Assembly (NCBI RefSeq): GCF_003403075.1
Contig: NZ_CP031557.1
Location: 620,001-684,000 of the forward strand
DNA: 64,000 nt
Direction of reading: 5' to 3'
Source of the DNA: Flavobacterium psychrotrophum
Lineage (GTDB): Bacteria > Bacteroidota > Bacteroidia > Flavobacteriales > Flavobacteriaceae
Both the position numbers and the translations under genes were made by a program. Positions 20,087 through 29,125 of the stretch are shown one piece after another (within the stretch, counting starts at the first letter, position 1; each line of letters starts with the position of its first letter). Under the pieces are notes generated by a model, which did no database searches, was not told where the DNA came from, and was given only the letters and a program-made list of their open reading frames with translations.

Positions 20087-20120
20087 ATACCAGCTATAAA
20101 ACGCTGGTATACTTGTTTTT
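20084..20120 (+). terminator. Terminator at the end of the CRISPR array
   Basis: A perfect 11-bp stem, AGTATACCAGC (20084-20094) with GCTGGTATACT (20103-20113), is followed by TGTTTTT. The first three bases of the stem are the last three of the final repeat. A T run follows only on the plus strand, in line with plus-strand crRNA synthesis. Confidence 0.78.
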
Positions 20121-20195
20121 AACTGGTTTAATAGGAATTAAAAACATATACTTTTTATACCCCATTATAAGCATATGATCTGTAATCTGTTAATC

Positions 20196-21457
<1,262 letters not shown>

Positions 21458-21508
21458 AATTGATAGATTTAAAAAGGTCTTTAAAAAAATAAGACCTATT
21501 CATATTTG

Positions 21509-24500
21509 TCAGATTTTAAATATTACAGTGCCATCAAGTGCCATCTCAAAATCCGGCCCCTCTACAATAAAGTTCCATTGCTTTTGGGTAAGACGTAAAA
21601 ACATTGTTTTTTCATCTGCATTGTAATAAGGTAATTCTTTATTATCCTTTTTAAGTTCCGTATCCATACCAGCCGCCAAATGATGCTTAAACCTTATCCT
21701 CCCATCACCTTCAAATCCATACATTTTATACATTCGAGTGGACAATTCAACCTTTGACAATTCTAATAATTCTTCAGGCGAATCCTTATAGAATATTGCT
21801 TTTATCCCTGACTTTAAAACAGCGTGTAGAGGAATTCTTTTTGATTTTTTTAATTTCCCTATTTCCACATGATTATAATATGGTTCTTCAAAATATTGTT
21901 GGTCATTCATTATTTTTGACTCCGCTAGTGAACCTATACTTAATACTTTTATATTTTTATCATTCCCGTCTTTACTCTTATAAAACAAGCATACAGGATT
22001 TCCGCCATTTTCAGCTAATGTGTTATGCTTATAATCTTTTGATGAAGCAAAGCTATGTCTTTGGACACGAATAGCCGAATCATACTTTAATTTATCATTT
22101 ATACAACGTATCCTCCTAATCTTGTTTATCTTTTCACCATTCTTTCCAAGCATATATACCCCTTCTGTCAAAGCCGTTTTGAAATCCGAGGCCTCCACCT
22201 GCTGTTTAATCATCCTGAATAAATCTTTGTCAACTATTTCTTTCTCTATCTGCTCTAAAGATTTATACCCCGGAGAATTAGGGTCTTTACTATAAACTAA
22301 TGGCTTTCTGATTACTAAATGAATTTTCTCATCAAGTTTCATCTTACCATTTTCTTCAAATAGTATTTTTCCATCTTCATTTCTAAGCGGTAATTTTATA
22401 GCTCCGAAAAGTGTTTCTTTATGCAGTTGCCCGCGTATAGTATCACCTTTGGCAACCCGTATGGTTCCATCATTGTTTTTTACAATTTTTCCGCGTTTTC
22501 TTACCGTTTTATATGTAGGTAAAGTGGTTTTGTTTTCAGCAATGTTATTAATCAGTATTTGGTGCTCAATACCAAGTATTTTTCCTGCCGAAAAGTTTTT
22601 CCAGTCCTTCGGGTTTTCATGATAGCACGAGGTATTGTCTCTATCCTTTTGTTCGTTATACTTTTGTAGTATCTTATCCCTGTCATAAAACGGCGGAATT
22701 AACGTAAGTATAGCGGCATCGATGGCATGATGGCTGTGTACTTTTCTGTTCTTCTTTTCAAAAGGCGGATTTACCTCATAAATTTCTTTAAACGCATGTA
22801 CTACACTGCCTTTTTCTACCGCTACTTTGCTAAATACCGTTTTTAGGTAGGGTAGGGTATATTTAGTAATTATTTGGGTATCGCGAAGCTGGCTGTTTTT
22901 CCACGCCGGATTATACTCTACAAGAGTAAAGGTGCGTAGCTTGGATTTCCAGTAATCTAAATCCATCTTAGCCATATGCTTGCGCTGAATGCAGTTATCT
23001 TTAATCTCTTTGGTTGAAGCAAATTTTGCCCTGTTACGCCAATCGTCATAAAGTTTCTGAAGATCTTCGATTTTTTTCCAGGATTCCCTTATGTCTTCTT
23101 TTCCCTTTCTGTCGGTTACTACTTTTAAAGACCTTTTACCAAAAATGCGCTCCATAGTGCTTAAAATGGCCGGATAGGTTTTGCCGTTAACAGTTGCGTC
23201 GTGCTCGTAATTAGGCAGTTGAGTAGGGAACAGCTTACCTTTCACATGCCTGTTGTAATGTGTATCAGCCAGGGTAAGATTTTTAAGTTCGCTATCAAAG
23301 CTCATGCTTGCCGGTATGGTATGTTCTATATCAAACATCACTCCGTTAAACACCTCACTACCACTAATAGGCTTACCTGTGTATAGGCATATTCTGCCCT
23401 GTTCTTCCCACAGGCGTATTTTACGCACAAGGGTTTTATCATCTTCACTAAAAGTGGTTCCCGATTCGGCATTAATTTCCCTTATAATATCGCGGAACTT
23501 CTGGTTTTCACGCTCGCGCTCGTTATTCCATTTTTCAATGGCTTTACGGGTATTGGCATCATTAAGTTCACGTGCAATTTCAATAACTATGCGGGTATCT
23601 TCTTCTATGGCATTTGTTTTAAGAAGATGATTAACCAGCTGTTTCAGCTTGTGCATAGTCTTTAATGCCATAGGGTTTTTAAGCCCTTTGCTTATTGGCT
23701 CCGGGCTGCCTAGCAGCTTTAATGAACGCCCCTCATAATCTGCGTCCGGGTGTTTATTTACAAAGGTTTCTTTTTTCTTAAACGGTACATAAACATCTTT
23801 ACCCTTTAGTGTAAAATGAGCATATTCCTGAGCAGCGGTATAGTTTTCCTGTTCAGATGGATGCCATAAAAAGTTCTTTCTTTTATCAGGAAGGTTATAT
23901 GCTTTTTGAAGGTAATCAAAAACCTGGTCGTGCAGCCGCAGTGGCTGGGTAAATACACCACTTTTTTCTCTGACAGATGTCATTAAAAAAGATTTAAATT
24001 TTGCTGATACATCAGCTATTATGCCTTCTTTTTCCTCTTCGGTAAATTCTTCCCAGGTTTTGGTGCTAAATGTTTCTATAATTTTTTTGTACACACGTGC
24101 CTGTTCCTCATCATCCAGCAACCTGCCATCTTCTATGGTGTAGCGTCCTGCATTTAGTTCATCGGCTATCAGGCTGTTTACAACTGCATTTATCTGTTTT
24201 TGCCTGCCATTCTCTCTAAATATTTTTTCGGTTTCTTCAGAGAAATGCTCAATAAGCCCATCAGTAATGCTATCGGCACCTAAAACCTTATACAAGTTAG
24301 CCATATACACAGCCTGGCTGTAAATGTAACCTCTTTGCAGGTAAGGGAGTATCTTTTTAATTGCCGAAAGGCTAAGTGTGGCATACCCTTGCTTTAAGCT
24401 TTTTGAAGCAAACTTATTGGCAATATCCTCATCTAAACCAAGCTTATTCACCGCAAATTCTTTCAGGCTTTCGCGGTCATCAAAGGTACTAAGCACATGC

Positions 24501-25708
24501 CAGATGTCTTCAAAAGTATATCCTGTGCCTGTTTTTTTTTGTTGTCTGGCTTCGCGGTTGTTTATATCATCCCAACCGTATTTATCTTTCCAGTTATCGC
24601 CTAAAATATCATTAAAAAACTTTAGCAACTTTGCCGAAACTATTTTAGTGTCTTCCTTAAACCTTGCATTAGTTGCAGCACCATCTTTTTTTAACTGGGT
24701 TAAAATTGATTTAAGTTCAAAATCATCAGATGCCTTAAAGAATAGCGGATAAATTTTATCTTTCAGATAATCTGCTTTTGCAATGCCTGCAGGCGGCTCT
24801 ATGTTTAGGTTATTTATAAAAATCCAGGTACGGTATTCCTCATACAATGGGTGGCTTATAGGGGCACGTTTTTTACCCGGCTCATAAATGCAGTTGCCTA
24901 TAAGCCCTTTTTGTGTACGCAACGGGCGCTGCCAAATAATGGCTTTCCATAGTTTTTGATAATCTTCATCACTAATGTTATGTACCCGGCATATCTCTTT
25001 TAGTTCATTTTCATAATCTTTACGCAGGTTGTAACGTTGCCTTATGCGCCCGCCACGAGCTTTTTGATATTGATATAGTGCGGCACCCAGAGTGCCATAG
25101 TCATCTATATAAGCAGCAATGTCATTTCGGCCGGCTGTGCCATTCTTATCACTACCTGTTTTTGCTTCCTCCTCATCACGGCCTTTAAAACCACGGCGTT
25201 GTACCAGCTGGTAAAATACCCTGCCCAGTACATGTAGATTATCCTGGTATACATTATGGTAATGCTCATCGGCGGCAAAAGCACGAAACGCATAATAACT
25301 CTCATCTTTATCTTTACCCAGCAAATGAAAATCGGGTTTACCATCACCGTTAAAGTCAAAACGTAACCAGTTTATAAATGCTTCAGACTGCGGATAACGG
25401 CGCCCGTATGGCTTAGTATATTTTCGCCATTCATTCAGTTCTGCAATTGTAAGCGGACACATATTATGGTCTATAAGAAATTGCAGCAGAGCATACTTTC
25501 TGTATTTTTCTGACTGGTAGTTACGGCGTTTGTTGCGGCTTTCGGTACGTTTTTGTACACGGGGAAATTCTATCCCTTTTTCTGAAGCTACACCTTTTTC
25601 AAAGGTTAGTACACCGCTATGTATAATTTGGTTATCTCCTGCTGCAGTATCTCTTATAGCCCAGCCTATAGAATTTGTGCCTAAATCAAGGCCTAATGTT
25701 TTGCTCAT
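21509..25708 (-). CDS. cas9: CRISPR-associated endonuclease Cas9, type II-C
   Basis: 1399 residues. RuvC-I is LGLDLGTNSIGWAIRD with Asp8; the arginine-rich bridge helix follows (RTESRNKRRNYQSEKYRK); RuvC-II has IVIEIARELND with Glu710; the HNH domain has MFDIEHTIPASMSF with His796 and Asn819; RuvC-III is SHHAIDAA with His994 and Asp997. All nuclease residues are therefore intact and the protein should cut both DNA strands guided by crRNA and tracrRNA. No Cas4 or Csn2 gene is present, which together with the gene order cas9-cas1-cas2 assigns subtype II-C. The size is large for II-C, as usual in Bacteroidota. Its 5' UTR carries ACCAACCAAC 7-16 nt before the ATG, complementary to a candidate small RNA upstream. 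Confidence 0.97.
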   Translation of the reverse strand: MSKTLGLDLGTNSIGWAIRDTAAGDNQIIHSGVLTFEKGVASEKGIEFPRVQKRTESRNKRRNYQSEKYRKYALLQFLIDHNMCPLTIAELNEWRKYTKPYGRRYPQSEAFINWLRFDFNGDGKPDFHLLGKDKDESYYAFRAFAADEHYHNVYQDNLHVLGRVFYQLVQRRGFKGRDEEEAKTGSDKNGTAGRNDIAAYIDDYGTLGAALYQYQKARGGRIRQRYNLRKDYENELKEICRVHNISDEDYQKLWKAIIWQRPLRTQKGLIGNCIYEPGKKRAPISHPLYEEYRTWIFINNLNIEPPAGIAKADYLKDKIYPLFFKASDDFELKSILTQLKKDGAATNARFKEDTKIVSAKLLKFFNDILGDNWKDKYGWDDINNREARQQKKTGTGYTFEDIWHVLSTFDDRESLKEFAVNKLGLDEDIANKFASKSLKQGYATLSLSAIKKILPYLQRGYIYSQAVYMANLYKVLGADSITDGLIEHFSEETEKIFRENGRQKQINAVVNSLIADELNAGRYTIEDGRLLDDEEQARVYKKIIETFSTKTWEEFTEEEKEGIIADVSAKFKSFLMTSVREKSGVFTQPLRLHDQVFDYLQKAYNLPDKRKNFLWHPSEQENYTAAQEYAHFTLKGKDVYVPFKKKETFVNKHPDADYEGRSLKLLGSPEPISKGLKNPMALKTMHKLKQLVNHLLKTNAIEEDTRIVIEIARELNDANTRKAIEKWNNERERENQKFRDIIREINAESGTTFSEDDKTLVRKIRLWEEQGRICLYTGKPISGSEVFNGVMFDIEHTIPASMSFDSELKNLTLADTHYNRHVKGKLFPTQLPNYEHDATVNGKTYPAILSTMERIFGKRSLKVVTDRKGKEDIRESWKKIEDLQKLYDDWRNRAKFASTKEIKDNCIQRKHMAKMDLDYWKSKLRTFTLVEYNPAWKNSQLRDTQIITKYTLPYLKTVFSKVAVEKGSVVHAFKEIYEVNPPFEKKNRKVHSHHAIDAAILTLIPPFYDRDKILQKYNEQKDRDNTSCYHENPKDWKNFSAGKILGIEHQILINNIAENKTTLPTYKTVRKRGKIVKNNDGTIRVAKGDTIRGQLHKETLFGAIKLPLRNEDGKILFEENGKMKLDEKIHLVIRKPLVYSKDPNSPGYKSLEQIEKEIVDKDLFRMIKQQVEASDFKTALTEGVYMLGKNGEKINKIRRIRCINDKLKYDSAIRVQRHSFASSKDYKHNTLAENGGNPVCLFYKSKDGNDKNIKVLSIGSLAESKIMNDQQYFEEPYYNHVEIGKLKKSKRIPLHAVLKSGIKAIFYKDSPEELLELSKVELSTRMYKMYGFEGDGRIRFKHHLAAGMDTELKKDNKELPYYNADEKTMFLRLTQKQWNFIVEGPDFEMALDGTVIFKI

Positions 25709-25714
25709 CTTATT

Positions 25715-25724
25715 GTTGGTTGGT
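25715..25724 (-). promoter_or_regulatory. Candidate antisense pairing site in the cas9 5' UTR
   Basis: The mRNA reads ACCAACCAAC here, ending 7 nt before the cas9 ATG. It is the exact complement of GUUGGUUGGU in the candidate small RNA at 26085-26164. No Shine-Dalgarno sequence is present. Function is inferred. Confidence 0.4.
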
Positions 25725-25810
25725 AGAAGGGGTGATTATTTGATCTTAATCAAAAACTAAATTAAGAAAATATTAAACGAAAATGTACTTTGTAAGTTAT
25801 TTTTTATACA

Positions 25811-25890
25811 TTCGTAGTATTGAAAGCAATTCACAATAAGGCTATAAGCCGAAGAAAATCTTTAGTCCTGCGTCTCGTGGGACTTTTTTT
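25811..25890 (+). ncRNA. tracrRNA: tracrRNA
   Basis: The anti-repeat lies at 25816-25836. Its 3' part (25821-25836) pairs perfectly with repeat positions 2-17, and AGTAT (25816-25820) pairs with repeat positions 24-28, leaving a six-base bulge on the crRNA side. Downstream is a small nexus hairpin (GGCT-ATA-AGCC, 25840-25850) and then a 9-bp stem (25864-25872 with 25876-25884, two G.U pairs) with a long T run, the terminator. The gene points away from cas9, on the plus strand, about 100 nt upstream of its start. The 5' end and promoter are not certain; TACTTTG near 25786 is a possible -7 element. RNase III would process the repeat:anti-repeat duplex. Confidence 0.92.
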
Positions 25891-26084
25891 ATTTTAAGGG
25901 ATAAAATAAATCAAACGAGATCATTCAAAAACATTCAGCAAAAATTTTACTTGTAAGCAAAATAGGAGTCAGGTTCTGATTTAACCAAGGATTTTTCTTG
26001 GGGAGTATATTACCTGAAAAATAATATTATGGTACAGGGCAATCAATATTTATAATGGGATATTTTAAAAAGGAAGGGGCGGCT

Positions 26085-26164
26085 TAAAAAACAAAATGCC
26101 CTTCTAAGAAGAAGGGCATTTCAAACCAACCAACCAATATAAGTTTTCAGGTCGAAAACTTATA
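26085..26164 (-). ncRNA. Candidate small RNA with UUGG-repeat loop, upstream of cas9
   Basis: On the minus strand, just after a perfect -7 box (26168-26175), there is an 11-bp hairpin (26138-26148 with 26154-26164, loop GACCU), then a single-stranded stretch ATTGGTTGGTTGGTTTG (26123-26139) and a 12-bp intrinsic terminator (26094-26105 with 26110-26121) followed by TTTTGTTTTTT. No reading frame of any size fits. The layout is that of a trans-acting bacterial small RNA. GUUGGUUGGU in the open stretch matches the cas9 5' UTR (10 bp). A good -33 element was not seen. It could also be only a terminator plus an unrelated hairpin. Confidence 0.5.
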
Positions 26165-26167
26165 ATG

Positions 26168-26175
26168 CAAATATA
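26168..26175 (-). promoter_or_regulatory. -7 promoter box of the candidate small RNA
   Basis: TATATTTG on the minus strand matches TAnnTTTG exactly and ends 4 nt before the first hairpin. The -33 region has no clear TTG, so it may be weak or regulated. Confidence 0.45.
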
Positions 26176-26304
26176 AGGCGTACATCTGATACTATTTGTA
26201 AATGATTTGTTAATTGGGCAAATCTTAAGAAAATACAGCTAACTTTACAATGCTTCAAAAAGAAACAGTTAATTAGATGATAATATTTCAGCTTTTAAAG
26301 CTAA

Positions 26305-26445
26305 TTAATTAACGGCACGTGTTGTTACCCAATACTTCCAGGCTATTATGGCTTTCTGAAATTTAGTGGCTTTAGCCAAATCCAGTTGCTGTTTTGTATA
26401 ATTAGGCAGTAGTATATGATTTAGTTTTGCTAAAATTTTAAACAT
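26305..26445 (-). CDS. Small conserved-type protein of unknown function, 46 aa
   Basis: ATG at 26445 to TAA at 26305. The peptide runs MFKILAKLNHILLP...KAIIAWKYWVTTRAVN. It is basic and amphipathic, with two helix-like segments and aromatic residues near the end. TATATTTG at 26468-26475 (minus strand) is a perfect -7 box 22 nt upstream, which supports real expression. I recall similar short proteins in other flavobacteria but have no function to offer. It is followed downstream by the candidate small RNA unit. Confidence 0.65.
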   Translation of the reverse strand: MFKILAKLNHILLPNYTKQQLDLAKATKFQKAIIAWKYWVTTRAVN

Positions 26446-26479
26446 GGCGGTACGTTTTTGGTATAATCAAATATAACAA

Positions 26480-26503
26480 AAGGCAGCCTTTTAGAGCCGC
26501 CTT
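26480..26503 (-). terminator. Intrinsic terminator of the M56 gene
   Basis: On the minus strand AAGGCGGCT pairs with AGGCTGCCTT-type sequence (about 9 bp with two G.U) followed by TTTTGTT, 46 nt after the M56 stop codon. Confidence 0.65.
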
Positions 26504-26548
26504 CTGGTCATAATAAATTGTTATTTATTATATTAACTTAACCTCAAA

Positions 26549-28588
26549 TTATTTTTGTGCCTTTTGTGCTTTCTTCCTTTCGGCTTTATATTTTGCACGT
26601 TCGGCTTCCATTTCTGCTCTTATTTTTTTCATTTCTTTACGGGCATCATCCATCTCCTGCCTTGATTTCTCCATTTCCATTTTCATCTTTTCGGTAAAGA
26701 AACTTAATTTGTAAGCACTCTCTTTTTGTAGTTTCGCTGCTGCCCGTTCACTTATTTGTTGTGGCCTGTTGTCATATCCGTTTGCAGTGGCTGTAGTAAA
26801 AATTCCTGCGCTTCTGGTTGTTGCCAGTTCTTTTTTTAGCTCATCAAGCGTTAAATCGCTATAAGCCTCATCGCTGTCTTTTATCAACAGGTACTGGTCA
26901 TCTGTCATCTCTTCATATGCCTTAACATCGTCATTAACGTAAGAGCCTATAACTACACGTTGCCTTATAGTTGGTGTACTAATAGATGTAGGCTCTGAAG
27001 TGTAAGCATATGCCTGGGTACGCGGCAGCATTGCAAACCCTCTTGCTGAAACGGTGCGGCGGGTTGTAATCTCAATTACACCTTCTTTTGCATCTTTACC
27101 ATACTTCTTTTTAGCTTCTTTATTTTTAAGTACTGTCATTCCTTCTACCTCTTCGCCGGCAGGTAGTTTAAGAACTTCTCCTTTAGGTAATTTTTTACCA
27201 TTTAAAACTATAAGTACATCTCCCATATTTATTTCTGTTGGCTTCGATACCGTCCTTACAGCACCACCATTTTTAGGAGAGTCGGTATATGTTCTGCTTG
27301 AAGTGCTTATAGAATAAGTAGAATCGGCAGCAACAGCATTAGAAATAGCCTCTGCTTTTGCATAAGTAACTCCGGTAAGTTTTTTACTTACATGGCTTCC
27401 AAAAACTATTTTAAGAAGGCCTGTATCATCCTTTTCAACTTCAATGGTAAAGGCTGTTATAGGATCGGTACCGTTTACTTCATATACTTTATCCTGGTCT
27501 TTTGCCTTAACAGCTACCCTGATGCCGGTAATCTCTTTTTTACTGTTGCGTTTAATGTTACTTATGGTTACGTCGGTATCAAACTCTTCTTTAAAGATGT
27601 CTTTTTCGGCCTGTAATTCTTCATCTTTACTGTCTTTTGTAATTTCAATGGACATTTTAATCCTTTCAGAAATTTTAGGCTGCACAGGGAGCTGTTTTTC
27701 CTGTGCGACAACTTTTACCTGAAAGGCCAGTACGAAGGCTGTAAGTGCGGGCAGCACAATGGCATACTTCCAGAAATTGCGCCTGCGCGATTTTTGTTTG
27801 TTTAACATAACGATTCGTTTTTTGATTAGTGATTGATAAAATTGATTGGTAATGCTTATATATTGTGGCTCTATCGAAAGGCGCAACATGGTTTTTTGAT
27901 AAGCCTTTACATCTGCAACTAATTTAGTAGCCTCAGAATCTGCAATAAACTCCAGGTTTTGAGAAATAGCCTTTTTATATAGCCATACGATAGGGTTGAA
28001 CCAAAACACGATGCAAAATGTTTGTGCAAGCAGCATATCTACCGAATGTTTTTGGCGGCTGTGCACTTTTTCGTGTGTAAGGATGCTATCCAGCTCCTGA
28101 GGTTGTAGTACACCCGAATTATATACGATATAATTGAAGAAAGAAAATGGCGAATCGACATCGGCTGAGTCTACAAGTTTATATGTTTCTGATTTCGTAA
28201 CACGTTTACCAGCCAGCATTTTCCTTATCTTAAACACATCTGCTAATAGCCTGATGCCAAAAAATGCAAGCCCGATTGCATAAACACCTAATGCTACATA
28301 GAACCAGTTTATTTCAAAAGCAGGTTCCGGTATTTTTTGTTCCTGAAGCATAGCGGTATTCATCATGGTGAGTTCCTGCGATGTAAAGGGACGTGCGGGT
28401 ATAGGGTCTACAAAAATAACCTTAGTGTACTCTGCCAGTGGCAGTAGCGCAGACGTGATAAGCCCGGCAATCAAAAAAAGGCGGTTAGTACCAAAAAAGG
28501 TTTCTTTTTTTAGTAATGTATGATATGCCAGAAAAAATACTGCCAGTAGGGCAGAAGCTTTTAAAATGTAAGGTAGCAGGTTTTCCAT
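26549..28588 (-). CDS. BlaR1-like M56 family metallopeptidase, signalling
   Basis: 679 residues. Membrane segments lie at about 5-23, 36-53, 97-116 and 277-296. The zinc-protease motif HEKVH is at 172-176, with the third ligand region NLEFIADSEA at 211-220. After the fourth membrane segment is a periplasmic region with a TonB-plug-like module (GDVLIVLNGKKLP ... KEAKKKYGKDAKEGVIEITT) and a charged C-terminal coiled coil (about 630-675). In BlaR1/MecR1 the cytoplasmic protease is activated by an outside signal and leads to cleavage of BlaI. The blaI-like gene ends 2 nt before this gene, so the two form a sensor-repressor pair. The signal is unknown; no beta-lactamase gene is next to it. Confidence 0.9.
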   Translation of the reverse strand: MENLLPYILKASALLAVFFLAYHTLLKKETFFGTNRLFLIAGLITSALLPLAEYTKVIFVDPIPARPFTSQELTMMNTAMLQEQKIPEPAFEINWFYVALGVYAIGLAFFGIRLLADVFKIRKMLAGKRVTKSETYKLVDSADVDSPFSFFNYIVYNSGVLQPQELDSILTHEKVHSRQKHSVDMLLAQTFCIVFWFNPIVWLYKKAISQNLEFIADSEATKLVADVKAYQKTMLRLSIEPQYISITNQFYQSLIKKRIVMLNKQKSRRRNFWKYAIVLPALTAFVLAFQVKVVAQEKQLPVQPKISERIKMSIEITKDSKDEELQAEKDIFKEEFDTDVTISNIKRNSKKEITGIRVAVKAKDQDKVYEVNGTDPITAFTIEVEKDDTGLLKIVFGSHVSKKLTGVTYAKAEAISNAVAADSTYSISTSSRTYTDSPKNGGAVRTVSKPTEINMGDVLIVLNGKKLPKGEVLKLPAGEEVEGMTVLKNKEAKKKYGKDAKEGVIEITTRRTVSARGFAMLPRTQAYAYTSEPTSISTPTIRQRVVIGSYVNDDVKAYEEMTDDQYLLIKDSDEAYSDLTLDELKKELATTRSAGIFTTATANGYDNRPQQISERAAAKLQKESAYKLSFFTEKMKMEMEKSRQEMDDARKEMKKIRAEMEAERAKYKAERKKAQKAQK

Positions 28589-28589
28589 A

Positions 28590-28949
28590 TCATTCTTTAT
28601 TTTCGATCATGTTAAGTATTTCACGAAGCTCATCAGCGCTGATTTTTTCTTCTCTTGCAAAAAAGGATACCATGCTTTTGTATGAATTGCCAAAGTAGTT
28701 TTCTATAGCGTTGTTCATAAACGCTTTTCGGTACTCTTCTTTAGCAATAATAGGGTAATACTGGTGGGTGTTGCCAAAGGCATTATGGGCTACATAGCCT
28801 TTATCTTCCAGGTTACGTATTATGGTACTGTATGTATTGTAATGTGGCTTATCGTCGGTTACTTCTGCCAGTACATCTTTTACAAAAGCTTTTTCAAGCT
28901 TCCAGAGTATGTGCATTACTTCTTCTTCTTTATTGGTCAACTTTTGCAT
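28590..28949 (-). CDS. BlaI/MecI/CopY-family repressor
   Basis: 119 residues with a winged helix (about 5-75, LTNKEEEVMHILWKLEKAFV, in part EEEVMHILWKLEKAFVKDV; YNTYSTIIRNLEDKGYVAH as recognition helix and wing) and a dimerisation helix at the C-terminus. It should bind palindromic operators as a dimer and be cleaved when the M56 partner, encoded 2 nt downstream, is activated. Two AACTA-N6-TAGTT dyads cover its own promoter, pointing to self-repression. Confidence 0.94.
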   Translation of the reverse strand: MQKLTNKEEEVMHILWKLEKAFVKDVLAEVTDDKPHYNTYSTIIRNLEDKGYVAHNAFGNTHQYYPIIAKEEYRKAFMNNAIENYFGNSYKSMVSFFAREEKISADELREILNMIENKE

Positions 28950-28970
28950 GGGTTATCTTTTTATGTATTT

Positions 28971-29015
28971 CAAAGCTAAAACTATTTTTTTAGTTACACA
29001 ACTATTTTTATAGTT
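28971..29015 (-). promoter_or_regulatory. blaI-M56 promoter with two overlapping repressor dyads
   Basis: On the minus strand TTG (28999-29001) and TAGCTTTG (28971-28978) are 20 nt apart, a good flavobacterial promoter. AACTA-N6-TAGTT lies at 28980-28995, exactly in the spacer, and AACTAT-N4-ATAGTT at 29000-29015, over the -33 element. Their centres are 20 bp apart, two helical turns. This is the expected geometry for self-repression by the BlaI-like protein. Confidence 0.7.
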
Positions 29016-29063
29016 TAATAACGATAAAGTTAGTTATGTATTGTGTTGATACTATAAATTTAC

Positions 29064-29097
29064 AAAAAAATAAAGCCCCGCCGGATAGGGCAGGGCT
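29064..29097 (-). terminator. Intrinsic terminator of the sigma/anti-sigma/GIN operon
   Basis: On the minus strand a 9-bp G+C-rich stem (29089-29097 with 29074-29082) and a 6-nt loop precede TTATTTTTTT, 29 nt after the GIN-domain gene. Confidence 0.8.
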
Positions 29098-29125
29098 ACT
29101 AACTAACAGTTTAACAGTACTATAT

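Noticed and set aside
25893..26084. Further gene between tracrRNA and the small-RNA unit
   Set aside because: AT-rich with stops in all frames; nothing recognised.
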